Assembly (NCBI GenBank): GCA_964512225.1
Contig: CAZEKB010000011.1
Coordinates: 1-64,000 of the forward strand
Direction of reading: 5' to 3'
Source: CAZEKB01 sp964512225
Lineage (GTDB): Bacteria; Myxococcota_A; UBA796; UBA9615
DNA: 64,000 bases
Positions 50,558 to 59,055 of the stretch are shown here, one piece after another. The translations under genes were made by a program, and so were the position numbers. The notes under the pieces are model-generated. The model was not told the DNA's origin. It saw only the letters and a program-made list of their open reading frames with translations, and did not search any database. The first letter of the stretch is position 1, and every line of letters begins with the position of its first letter.

Positions 50558-51649
50558 ATGTCCCGACTTCGCTTCGCGCCGGGCGCGCTGCTGGTGCCCC
50601 TCACGACCCTCCTCGCGGGGTGCCCGTCCGCCGCCGAGACCGTCGACCCCCTGTCGTGGGACATCCAGGAGCCCGGCCCCTACCAGGCGGGGTACACGAC
50701 CTTCGAGATCACCTACGACCCGGGGGCGGGCGAGCCGGAGCGGACCATCCCGCTGCGCGTCTGGTACCCCACCGAGGCCAACGAGGGGCCGCCCGCGGTC
50801 TTCGAGATCGGCGAAGACCCCGAGTCGCTCTACTTCGCCGCGCCCGCCGACCCCGTGCACGAAGCGGGCTACCCGCTGCACGTCTTCACCCACGGTCACC
50901 TCGGCTACGCGGGCTCGGCGGCGTACCTGCCCCGTCGGCTCGCTTCGCACGGCTGGGTGTCGGTGGCGCCCAACCACATCGGCAATACCTTCGTCACCAA
51001 CATCGACCCCCGCCCCATGTCCACCTACTTCCTGCGCTCCATGGACGTGACGCGCGCGATCGACGCGATCGCCGACCTCCCCGCGGATCAGCCGCTGTCG
51101 GGGCAGGTGGACACGTCGAAGGTGTTCCTGAGCGGGCACAGCTTCGGCACGTTCACGATCTTCGCGTCGTCGGGCGGCAGCTTCGACCTGGACACGATCG
51201 AGCGGCGGTGCGCCGACGCGGAGATCGAGTGCACCGACGGCGGCATCGAGGTGTTCCGGGCCGGGCTGCACGATCCGCGGGTCGTCGCGTCGTACCCGAT
51301 GGCGGGCAACCCGTCGTCGGACTGGTTCGGCGACCGGGGGCACGCGGACGTGGAGCTGCCCGTCTTCCTCATCACCGGCACGGCCGACGACGTGGGCGCC
51401 CAGGACCTCTTCGACCGCTCCGAGGGGATGGACCTGCGCTGGGCCGACGTCGAGGGCGGCTGCCACCAGCTCTTCGCCGCCGGATCCTGCTCGGAGGTGC
51501 CCGCCGAGGAGGGCTTCGACATCGTGGCGACCTACGCCACCGCCTTCGCCCGCGCCCACGTCCTCGACGACGCCGGCGACCAGGCGGCCGCGATCCTCGA
51601 CGGGTCCGAGGCGGTCACGGACCGGGTGACCGAGATCAAGCTCCGCTGA
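50558..51649 (+). CDS. Lipoprotein alpha/beta hydrolase, PAF-acetylhydrolase/dienelactone-hydrolase-like
   Basis: 363 residues. Lipobox LLAGC (Cys22). The hydrolase core has PLHVFTHGHLG, the nucleophile elbow GHSFGTF (Ser near 194), LITGTADD with a candidate acid, and His in GGCHQLF. This is the arrangement of bacterial PAF-acetylhydrolase-like and dienelactone-hydrolase-like esterases. The substrate is unknown; the lipid anchor suggests an outer-membrane or periplasmic site. Its last 14 bases overlap the convergent PLP enzyme gene. Confidence 0.8.
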   Translation: MSRLRFAPGALLVPLTTLLAGCPSAAETVDPLSWDIQEPGPYQAGYTTFEITYDPGAGEPERTIPLRVWYPTEANEGPPAVFEIGEDPESLYFAAPADPVHEAGYPLHVFTHGHLGYAGSAAYLPRRLASHGWVSVAPNHIGNTFVTNIDPRPMSTYFLRSMDVTRAIDAIADLPADQPLSGQVDTSKVFLSGHSFGTFTIFASSGGSFDLDTIERRCADAEIECTDGGIEVFRAGLHDPRVVASYPMAGNPSSDWFGDRGHADVELPVFLITGTADDVGAQDLFDRSEGMDLRWADVEGGCHQLFAAGSCSEVPAEEGFDIVATYATAFARAHVLDDAGDQAAAILDGSEAVTDRVTEIKLR

Positions 51650-52604
51650 GGAGCGCGCCCAGGCGCCCCGGATCGACGTTCCCGCCGGAGAGCACGACCG
51701 CCACGGGGCCGTCTCCGGGGATCCCCGCCAGCGTCGCCGCGAGGGAGACCGCGCCGCTGGGCTCGACCACCAGCTTCGTGCGCTCGATGAGCAGCCGCAG
51801 CGCCTCGATCGTGGCGGCGTCCTCCACGCGGAGCACGTCGGCGAGCACGTCGCGCACCACCGGCCAGGTGAGGTCGCCGAGGTCCGGCAGGAGCCCGTCC
51901 GCGACGGTGTCGAGGCGCTCGTTGCGGGTCCGCACCCCGCTTCGACGGCTGCGCCACGCGTCGTCGGCGCCCGCGGGCTCGGCGCCGTAGACGGGCACGT
52001 CGGGCCGCAGCTCCCGAGCCGCCAGCGCGATGCCGCTGATCAGCCCTCCCCCGCCGATCGGGCCGACGATCGCCGTCACCTCGGGGTGGTCCTCGAGGAG
52101 CTCGAGCGCGACGGTGCCGTTGCCCGCGATGACCTCGGCCTGGTCGTGGGGGTGCACGAGCGTGCCGTCGAGCCGGCTCCGGATCTCCTCCGCCGCCGCC
52201 CACCGCGCCGACAGCACCGGCTCGCAGAGCGTGACGGTCCCCCCGTAGCCCGCCACCGCCTGCTGCTTCACCAGCGGCGCGGTGCGCGGCATCACGACGT
52301 GGGCGGGCACGCCGCGCGCGGCCGCGGCGATCGCGAGGCCCTGGGCGAAGTTCCCGCTGCTGTGCGTCACGACGCCCCGGGCGGCCACGTCGTCGGGCAG
52401 CGAGGCGACCGCGTTGAGCGCGCCCCGGAGCTTGAACGAGCCCCCGCGCTGCAGGTTCTCGCACTTGAGCAGCACCGGTCGGCCCGCGAGCCGGTCGAGG
52501 GTGCGGCTCGTGACCACGGGGGTGCGGTGGACGTCGCCCCGCAGCCGGGCGGCGGCGGCGCGGATCGAGGCGAGATCGGCGGCGTAGCGGGACCGGGTCT
52601 CCAC
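51636..52604 (-). CDS. PLP-dependent threonine dehydratase/serine racemase-like lyase
   Basis: 322 residues from the GTG at 52604, selected by family length and a TATCCT seven bases upstream. PLP-fold type II motifs: Schiff-base Lys in RGGSFKLRGALN, SSGNFAQGLA, and the phosphate-binding GGGGLISG. It lacks the C-terminal regulatory ACT-like domain of biosynthetic IlvA, so it fits catabolic threonine/serine dehydratase or serine racemase. It is cytoplasmic and divergent from the TonB-receptor gene, 48 bases between starts. Confidence 0.88.
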   Translation of the reverse strand: METRSRYAADLASIRAAAARLRGDVHRTPVVTSRTLDRLAGRPVLLKCENLQRGGSFKLRGALNAVASLPDDVAARGVVTHSSGNFAQGLAIAAAARGVPAHVVMPRTAPLVKQQAVAGYGGTVTLCEPVLSARWAAAEEIRSRLDGTLVHPHDQAEVIAGNGTVALELLEDHPEVTAIVGPIGGGGLISGIALAARELRPDVPVYGAEPAGADDAWRSRRSGVRTRNERLDTVADGLLPDLGDLTWPVVRDVLADVLRVEDAATIEALRLLIERTKLVVEPSGAVSLAATLAGIPGDGPVAVVLSGGNVDPGRLGALLSGA

Positions 52605-52611
52605 GGGCGCG

Positions 52612-52617
52612 AGGATA
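52612..52617 (-). promoter_or_regulatory. -10-like TATCCT seven bases before a GTG start
   Basis: Minus-strand TATCCT, seven bases, GTG of the PLP-lyase gene. The same hexamer occurs at 50546 on the other strand. Confidence 0.4.
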
Positions 52618-52652
52618 ACCGGATCGTGGTACGAAACGCCCTTCGCCACGCC

Positions 52653-55064
52653 ATGTTCCGTTGCACGCCGCTCCTGATCGTCCTCGCCCTCGCGACACTG
52701 CCCGGTCCCGTACGCGCCGAGGAGCCCGCACGGACGCCGGTGGAGAAGGCGCCGGAGCTCGTGCGTCGGGCGCACCCGGAGTACCCCCCCGCCCTGCGCG
52801 CGGCGGGAGTGGGCGGCGACGTCCTGCTCGAGCTGTCCCTGGACGAGACCGGGCGGCCCTACGCGGTGACGGTCGTCGAAGGATCCCACCCCGAGCTCGA
52901 CGCCGCCGCCGCCGCCGCCGCCCGACGCCTGCTCTTCCGCCCGGCCACGATCGACGGCGCGCCCCACCCCTCCGTCCTGCAGTACCGCTTCACCTTCGAC
53001 CCGGGGCACGACGCGCCCGCCAAGGCCACCGAGAGCGTGAGCCGCCAGGAGGCCCGGGAGGTGGGCGAGGCCGTCACGATCGTGGACACGCGGCCGTGGC
53101 GGGTCTTCAAGCAGCTCCGCGAGGCGAGCGTCGAGGGCGCGGCGGTGGGGACGTACCGCTTCGGGCGACGGGACCTCGAGCTGACGCCGGGCGCGGTGAG
53201 CGACGTGAACATGGTCGTGCACACGCTGCCGTCCGTGTCGCGCAGCTCGTTCTTCGTGGGCAACTTCAGCATCCGCGGGGGCGCCCCCGAGGAGACGGTC
53301 ACGTACCTGGACGGGGTCCGCCTCAACGTCCCCGACATCCAGGGGCTGCTCAGCCGCTTCAACCCGAACCTGGTGGAGGACGTCACGGTCCACGCCGGGA
53401 GCCAGCCCGCGGAGTTCGGCGAGAGCGTCGCGGGCGTGCTGGACATCCGCTACTCGGACCCCCGGAGCGACCGGTTCCACGCGCTCGTCGACCTCAACCT
53501 CCTCACCCTCAGCGGGCAGGTCTCCGGGCCGATCGGGAAGAAGGGCTCGCCCGTCTCGTTCGTCTTCTCGGCCCGGCGCGCGCTCCTGGACCTCTACCTC
53601 GCGATCATCGAGCTGACCGGGCTCTACGACGGCCTCAAGTTCGGCTACGGCGACGCCTTCGGGCGGGTGCACGTGGACGTGGGGAACCAGGGCCGCAACG
53701 TCGTCGACCTCTCCGTCCTGTGGGCCGACGCGCACATCACCAACGCCCCCGAGGGCGTGGTCCCCCGCGTCGAGCGCAAGAACAACCTGATGGTGTCCCT
53801 CCGCCACGCGTGGACGCCGTCGTCGCGGCTCCGCGGGCGCACGCAGGTGGCCCTGACCTGGGAGGAGGACAAGGACGAGCGGGGCGAAGAGCTCATCGTG
53901 CGCTCCGCGCGGCTGCGCCCGTCGGCGCGGGCGGACGTGGCCGTGGGGATCTTCAAGACGGCGGAGATCGTCGCCGGGGTCGACTTCGAGGCGACGCGGC
54001 TGCACGACGAGGGCGCCTTCTTCGACGTGCGTCGCCGCCCCCCGTGGGTCGAGGCGGCGTGGGCGGACGACCTCGCCCTGCGCACCGACCTCGATACGAT
54101 CGGGTGGCGCTCGGAGCTCGGCGTCTACAGCGAGCTGACCTGGAAGTCCTTCCTGGACCTCCCCATCGAGGGCCGCATCGGCGCGCGCGTCACGCCGGTG
54201 AACGCGACGGGCGTGCCCACCGTGTCCCCACGGGCGGCCCTCGCCCTGCGCCTGAAGTCGGGCACGACGTTCAAGGTCCACGGCGGGATCACGCACCAGT
54301 ACCCCACGCAGCAGGGCGTCTACGACCCCGTCATCGGCGCGAAGGACCCCCTCCCGGGCCAGGCCCTGACCGTGGCCGGATCGGTCGAGCAGACGTTCCC
54401 GTTCGGGCTCAACCTGCGCTTCGAGGCGTACAACCGCACCCTGCGGAACCTCCTCGTATGGCCCGACTCCGACGACGCGCTCGCGGCCGGGGGGACGTTC
54501 GAGACCGTCGGCTCGGGGTTCGCCCGGGGCTTCGACATGTCGGTGGGCATGAGGACGCCGAACTGGGGGCTCTGGGGCTCGTACTCCTTCCTGTCCGCCC
54601 AGCGCACCAACCCCCTGAACACCGAGGGCCCGACGACGCACGAGCCCTGGTTCTCGACGCCCCACGGCGTGAAGGTCGGCGGCGACTTCCGCTTCGGCCG
54701 ACGCCGGGACTGGATCTTCTCCGCGGGCCTGCAGATGGCGCAGGGGAGGCCGTTCACGCCCGTGCGCCATGCGTTCGATCGCGACTCGCGGACGTGGCAC
54801 GGCGACGCCTACGACTACGGTGCCGACCGCCACGGCTGGCAGAACGCGCTGTCGGTGCGCCTCGAGCATCGCCGCGTGTACTTCGGGCGGCTCAAGCTCA
54901 GCGTCTACATCGACCTCGCCAACATCCAGTTCGACCGCAACATGACGGTCATGCGCGTGCGGGACACCGAGTACGACCTCGAGGAGCGCCCGTCGCTCCC
55001 CGCGCTGTTCGACGCGGCGCGGCTGCCGATCCTCCCCTGGATCGGCGTGCGGGGGGAGCTGTGA
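52653..55064 (+). CDS. TonB-dependent receptor carrying an N-terminal TonB C-terminal domain
   Basis: 803 residues. Signal peptide ends GPVRAEE. Residues ~30-115 form a TonB C-terminal domain (AHPEYPPALRAAGVGGDVLLELSLDETG, LLFRPATIDGAPHPSVLQYRF). A plug domain follows (VTIVDTRPWRVFKQL to about 290, with NFSIRGGAPEETVTYLDGVRLN), then an outer-membrane barrel of ~500 residues. TonB C-terminal domains normally sit on the energy transducer, so carrying one on the receptor is unusual, although similar fusions occur in deltaproteobacteria as I recall. The stop overlaps the lipoprotein gene (GTGA). Confidence 0.87.
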   Translation: MFRCTPLLIVLALATLPGPVRAEEPARTPVEKAPELVRRAHPEYPPALRAAGVGGDVLLELSLDETGRPYAVTVVEGSHPELDAAAAAAARRLLFRPATIDGAPHPSVLQYRFTFDPGHDAPAKATESVSRQEAREVGEAVTIVDTRPWRVFKQLREASVEGAAVGTYRFGRRDLELTPGAVSDVNMVVHTLPSVSRSSFFVGNFSIRGGAPEETVTYLDGVRLNVPDIQGLLSRFNPNLVEDVTVHAGSQPAEFGESVAGVLDIRYSDPRSDRFHALVDLNLLTLSGQVSGPIGKKGSPVSFVFSARRALLDLYLAIIELTGLYDGLKFGYGDAFGRVHVDVGNQGRNVVDLSVLWADAHITNAPEGVVPRVERKNNLMVSLRHAWTPSSRLRGRTQVALTWEEDKDERGEELIVRSARLRPSARADVAVGIFKTAEIVAGVDFEATRLHDEGAFFDVRRRPPWVEAAWADDLALRTDLDTIGWRSELGVYSELTWKSFLDLPIEGRIGARVTPVNATGVPTVSPRAALALRLKSGTTFKVHGGITHQYPTQQGVYDPVIGAKDPLPGQALTVAGSVEQTFPFGLNLRFEAYNRTLRNLLVWPDSDDALAAGGTFETVGSGFARGFDMSVGMRTPNWGLWGSYSFLSAQRTNPLNTEGPTTHEPWFSTPHGVKVGGDFRFGRRRDWIFSAGLQMAQGRPFTPVRHAFDRDSRTWHGDAYDYGADRHGWQNALSVRLEHRRVYFGRLKLSVYIDLANIQFDRNMTVMRVRDTEYDLEERPSLPALFDAARLPILPWIGVRGEL

Positions 55065-55702
55065 AGGCCCGGGCGATCGCCGTCGCCGTCGCCGTCCTCG
55101 GGACGGGGTGCGCCCAGAGCGTGTGGACCCCGGGCGTCGCGCTGCCGTGGGACGCCGAGGCGGGGGTGCCCGAGGCCCGCGTGGTGGACGACTGCGCGCT
55201 GGCCTTCGACGCGGTCGTCCTCGACCTGCCGTCCGGCGCGCTGCTCGACGACGACACGGAGCTGGGGGCCCTCCCCGCGACCGGCCCGATGCAGCTCGTG
55301 GGCGCGAACCCGCGGACGCTCGGCGAGGTCCGGGTCGACGCGGCCGGGGTCCCCGACGCGGTGAGGTACGACGTCTCCGGCCTGGACGTCGCCTTCACGG
55401 CGACCTGCGACGACGCGGCGTCGGCCACCGTCACCGTGGGCCCGGCCACGATCACGTGCCCCGTGCCCGCCGATCTGGAGGTGGAGCCCCAGGCCTCCTT
55501 CGGGACGTGGCTCGAGGTCGACGCGGCCGCCCTCTTCGGAGAGGACCCCGCGGCCGTCGCGGTGGCACCCTGGGTCGACGCGGACGACGGCGACGGCGCC
55601 CTGGACGAGGTCGAGGTGGGGACCCTGGCGACCCCGGAGGTCCTGCTCGGCCGGCTCGCCGCAAGCTCGGACGCCGGGGACTGCGCCGTCACGGCCCCCT
55701 GA
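55061..55702 (+). CDS. Lipoprotein partner of the TonB receptor
   Basis: 213 residues, GTG start overlapping the receptor stop. Lipobox VLGTGC gives Cys17. The mature part is beta-rich with three Cys pairs (DDCALAF, ATCDDAAS, ITCPVPAD, DAGDCAV) and an acidic DADDGDGALDEVEV loop that could bind calcium. Coupling to a TonB-dependent receptor suggests a surface-exposed substrate-binding lipoprotein, as in many receptor-lipoprotein pairs. The family is not recognised. Its last 14 bases overlap the DUF3616-like gene on the other strand. Confidence 0.72.
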   Translation: MKARAIAVAVAVLGTGCAQSVWTPGVALPWDAEAGVPEARVVDDCALAFDAVVLDLPSGALLDDDTELGALPATGPMQLVGANPRTLGEVRVDAAGVPDAVRYDVSGLDVAFTATCDDAASATVTVGPATITCPVPADLEVEPQASFGTWLEVDAAALFGEDPAAVAVAPWVDADDGDGALDEVEVGTLATPEVLLGRLAASSDAGDCAVTAP

Positions 55703-56669
55703 GCACCACGCCCCGGAAGCTCCGGCTCGAGACCGGGGCCTCCTTGCAGGGCACCCCCCCGACGTCGACCGTCCCGTCGTCGCTCAGCACGAGCAGGCCC
55801 TCGGGCACGCGGACGAGCGCCTCCCCGGAGATGCCCGGCGGGAGGAACGTCGCCTCGCCCGCCGGGTGCTGGTGGACGCGGAACGCGCCCCCGCCGGGCC
55901 CCGGCGGACCCGCGAGGACGATCATGTGCGGCGTCCCCCACGCGAGGGCGCGCACGCCGAGGCCGTGGATGCCGACCCGGTGGACCGAGCGCAGCTCCGG
56001 CGGGCGCTCGAGGTCGACGACCAGCTCCAGGACGGTCGCCAGGTCGTCCGGCACGGGGCTGCGGAAGCCCACGAGGAGGTGCCCCTCGGCCGTGGCCGCG
56101 AGCCCCTCGATGTTGGTGCCGCCCGGTGCCTTCGGGGCCACGCCGGGGGCGGCCGAGATCCCGAGCGCGGGGTCGAGCACCTGCGTCGAGGTCAGGTCCC
56201 GGTGCACGGCCTTCACGTCCACGCGCAGGTCCGCCCCGTCGCGGGCGAGCGTGGTGGCGATCAGCCGGTGGCGGCCCGGCCGCGCCTTGCCCTTCTTGTT
56301 GTTGCCGTGCGAGCCGATCCACCACACCACGTCGCCGACGCGGGCCGCGCCCTCGAGGTCGAGCTCGCGGTGACCGTCGCCCTTCGGGGTGGCGCCCGCG
56401 GCCTCGGACAGGTCGGCGGACACGGCCACCGGGGCCCCGCCCGTGCGCCGATAGAGCCGGAGCACGTTGCTCTCGTCGTCCGCGACCACCACGTGGTCCG
56501 CGTCGAACCGGACGGCGGCCGAGGCGTCGCACATGCCCGTGAAGACGAGCTCCCCCGGCGTCGGCTCCAGGGGCTCGATCACCACCGCCGACGCGGCGGA
56601 GCCGGTGGGCGCGGGCGGCCCCGGGCGACAGGCGGCCGCGAGGACGAGCAGGGGGATGAGCCGTCGCAC
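55689..56669 (-). CDS. DUF3616-like lipoprotein, predicted beta-propeller
   Basis: 326 residues, GTG start. Lipobox VLAAAC gives Cys14. The body has propeller-type strands: ASAAVRFDADHVVVADDESNVLRLYR, DVVWWIGSHGNNKKGK and NIEGLAATAEGHLLVGFRSPV. The last two match the DUF3616 signature as I know it. Function uncharacterised; exported. GATGAT stands six bases before the GTG, near the TANNNT pattern. Confidence 0.72.
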   Translation of the reverse strand: MRRLIPLLVLAAACRPGPPAPTGSAASAVVIEPLEPTPGELVFTGMCDASAAVRFDADHVVVADDESNVLRLYRRTGGAPVAVSADLSEAAGATPKGDGHRELDLEGAARVGDVVWWIGSHGNNKKGKARPGRHRLIATTLARDGADLRVDVKAVHRDLTSTQVLDPALGISAAPGVAPKAPGGTNIEGLAATAEGHLLVGFRSPVPDDLATVLELVVDLERPPELRSVHRVGIHGLGVRALAWGTPHMIVLAGPPGPGGGAFRVHQHPAGEATFLPPGISGEALVRVPEGLLVLSDDGTVDVGGVPCKEAPVSSRSFRGVVLRGP

Positions 56670-56675
56670 GGGGGC

Positions 56676-56709
56676 ATCATCGGTCAAACGGGGGCGTCGC
56701 AGGTAGGCT
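56676..56709. promoter_or_regulatory. Divergent -10-like pair GATGAT (minus) and TAGGCT (plus)
   Basis: Minus-strand GATGAT at 56681-56676 is six bases before the DUF3616-like GTG. Plus-strand TAGGCT at 56704-56709 is six bases before the GGDEF-EAL GTG. Neither gene has a Shine-Dalgarno. Starts are 46 bases apart. Confidence 0.45.
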
Positions 56710-56715
56710 GCGGCG

Positions 56716-58449
56716 GTGATCGACGACGACGCCGCGCTGCTCGAGCGCCAGAACCTCATCCTCGAGCACCTCCACGAGGCGGTGGAGATGGCGGACGCGG
56801 ACGGTCGACTCGAGTACGTGAACCCGGCCTGGGAGGAGCTGACCGGGTGGACGGCCGCCGAAGCGCTGGGCAAGACCCCCGCCGAGCTCCTCCGCAGCGA
56901 CGCGCACCCCGACGCCTTCTGGGAGGCGATCGACGCGGCGCTCGAGGCCGGACGCACCTGGTCCGGGCGGCTCTCGAGCCGCGCGAAGAACGGGGACGAG
57001 CTGCCCCTGGACGTCACCCTCTGCCCGGTGGTCGGGCCGGGCGGGGGCATCACCCACGTGATCGCCGTGCGTCGGGACATTCGTGAGACCCTGCGCACGG
57101 AGGAGCTCCTCAAGGCCGCGGCCCTGCACGACGCCCTCACGGGGCTGCCCAACCGCACGCTGTTCTACGACCGCCTCACCCAGGCCCTGGCCCGCTCCGA
57201 GCGGCGGGACGGCCCCGACGTCGCCGTCCTGATCGTCGATCTCGACGGCTACCGCGTGCTCGTGGAGACCCACGGACGCCACACCGCCGAGCTGATGCTG
57301 CAGTCGCTCGCCCCCCGCCTGCGCAGCGTGCTGCGCCCCGAGGACACCCTCGCCCGCTTCGGCGGCGACGAGTTCGCGGTGGTCCTCACCGAGGCGACAT
57401 CCGAGGACACCGACGCGGTGGCGGAGCGGCTGCTCGCTCGCGTCTCCCGACCGCTCGACGCGGACGGTCGGACCTACCGGCTGCGCGCGTCGATCGGAGT
57501 GGCTCTGCACGAACCCGGCCTCACCGGCGAGGAGCTGGTGACTCGCGCGGATCGGGCCCTGGCGCGGGCCAAGGAGCGGGGAAAGGCCCGGGTCGAGTTC
57601 TTCGCCTCCCCGACCGACCGAAAGCGGACCCCCCGCACCGTCGGCGCGGCGGCGCTGCGGCGCGCGCTCGGGGCGGGGAGCCTGCAGGCGCGCTTCGAGC
57701 CGATCGTGGACCTCGTGAGCGAGCGCGTCGTGGGCTTCGAGACCCTCGCGCGCTGGCCCGACGCGCCCCCCGGCCTCGAGCGCCCCGACGCCTTCATCCC
57801 CCTCGCGGAGGAGACCGGGCAGCTCTTCGCGTTGGCCGACGTCATGCTCGAGGAGGCGGGCCGCCTCGTCACCGCGATCGAGGACAACCTCGACTACTTC
57901 CCCGTGGGCGTGACCCTCAACGTCTCCGCCGCCCAGCTGGTCCAGGAAGACCTCGTGGGCCGCATCGCCGCGTTCCTCGAAGCGGGGGCCGTGGACCCGG
58001 CGATGCTCCAGCTGGAGATCACCGAGCGCTCGGCGATGCGCGATCCGGAGACCGCGATCGCGACCTGCACGGAGCTGCGCAAGCTGGGCGTCCGCATCGC
58101 CATCGACGACTTCGGGACGGGCCACAGCTCCCTGAGTCACCTGCAGCGGTTCCCGGTGTCGACGGTGAAGATCGACAAGAGCTTCGTCCGCTTCGTCGAC
58201 ACCAAGACCGGCAACCGCGAGATCGTGCGGGCGATCATGGCGCTGGCCGAAGCGCTCGGCCTCGAGGTCATCGCCGAGGGCGTCGAGCGCCGCGAGGAGC
58301 ACAACACGCTGCTCACGCTCGGCTGCCGACGCGGCCAGGGCTGGCTGTACGGGCGCGCGGTGGACCACGACGAGGCGCTCGCCGTGTCGCTCCGCGGCTC
58401 GAAGGCGGACTTCCCCGCGCTCCGGGTCGACGAGGACGCGCCCGGCTGA
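56716..58449 (+). CDS. PAS-GGDEF-EAL cyclic-di-GMP enzyme
   Basis: 577 residues, GTG start, no membrane span. The PAS domain is at about 10-125 (ADGRLEYVNPAWEELTG). GGDEF is intact at 216-220, with an inhibitory I-site RPED at 207-210 five residues upstream. The EAL domain (from about 310) has ETL at 342-344, Asn402, Glu434, DDFGTG (464-469), Lys485 and IAEGVE, so the phosphodiesterase site is also complete. It can in principle both make and break cyclic-di-GMP, with the PAS domain setting the balance. Confidence 0.93.
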   Translation: MIDDDAALLERQNLILEHLHEAVEMADADGRLEYVNPAWEELTGWTAAEALGKTPAELLRSDAHPDAFWEAIDAALEAGRTWSGRLSSRAKNGDELPLDVTLCPVVGPGGGITHVIAVRRDIRETLRTEELLKAAALHDALTGLPNRTLFYDRLTQALARSERRDGPDVAVLIVDLDGYRVLVETHGRHTAELMLQSLAPRLRSVLRPEDTLARFGGDEFAVVLTEATSEDTDAVAERLLARVSRPLDADGRTYRLRASIGVALHEPGLTGEELVTRADRALARAKERGKARVEFFASPTDRKRTPRTVGAAALRRALGAGSLQARFEPIVDLVSERVVGFETLARWPDAPPGLERPDAFIPLAEETGQLFALADVMLEEAGRLVTAIEDNLDYFPVGVTLNVSAAQLVQEDLVGRIAAFLEAGAVDPAMLQLEITERSAMRDPETAIATCTELRKLGVRIAIDDFGTGHSSLSHLQRFPVSTVKIDKSFVRFVDTKTGNREIVRAIMALAEALGLEVIAEGVERREEHNTLLTLGCRRGQGWLYGRAVDHDEALAVSLRGSKADFPALRVDEDAPG

Positions 58450-58458
58450 GCCGCCCCC

Positions 58459-59055
58459 TCAGGGGCAGTTGCCGAGCCCGATCACCGACGCCGCGAAGGC
58501 GACGTTGGCGTGGCACTCCGCGGTGGCCGTGAACTCGCCCACGTACGGGTCGCACGACGCCTTGATCGCCACGAGGGAGATCCCCGTGGTCTTGAGCAGG
58601 TGCTCCAGGACGGCCGTCGACCCGGCCTCCCGCCAGCCCCCCCATCGCAGCCGGTAGGAGAGGGCAGCGAGCTCGGCGTAGCCCTCCGTCGTGAAGTTGA
58701 CGAGGAGGTCGTCCTCACGGCGCTTGGACGCGGCGGGCACCGGGTCGCCGGGGCGAGGCACCGCCCGCTTGAGGGCCTCGTCGATCGCCGCGCGCCGGGT
58801 GGACGCCCAGAGCGACGCGATCTGCTCCCCCAGGACCTCGCAGTGGTCCAGGACCTCCATCTCGTCGCTGTGGGCGATGGCCGCGACGCTCGTATCGAGG
58901 GTGGTCCAGGTCTCCGTGAGCGCCACCCGTCGACCGTCCGCGGACTCGGGGTCGAGGGGGACGGGGGTGGCTTCCGGCGGGGGCCCGCTCGCGCACGCCG
59001 CCGCCCCCAACGCGATCACCAAGCTCGCGAATCCTCGTCGCACGGAGCGAATCAT
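58459..59055 (-). CDS. Lipoprotein at the end of the men operon
   Basis: 198 residues. Lipobox ALGAAAC gives Cys21. The mature protein is helical, with ESADGRRVALTETWTTLDTSV, a Lys/Arg-rich middle and a Cys-containing C-terminus (KASCDPYVGEF, AECHANVAF, GLGNCP). No family is recognised. ATG overlaps the menE stop (ATGA), so it is co-transcribed with menaquinone genes although no link to quinone synthesis is evident. Nine bases separate its stop from the GGDEF-EAL stop. Confidence 0.72.
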   Translation of the reverse strand: MIRSVRRGFASLVIALGAAACASGPPPEATPVPLDPESADGRRVALTETWTTLDTSVAAIAHSDEMEVLDHCEVLGEQIASLWASTRRAAIDEALKRAVPRPGDPVPAASKRREDDLLVNFTTEGYAELAALSYRLRWGGWREAGSTAVLEHLLKTTGISLVAIKASCDPYVGEFTATAECHANVAFAASVIGLGNCP

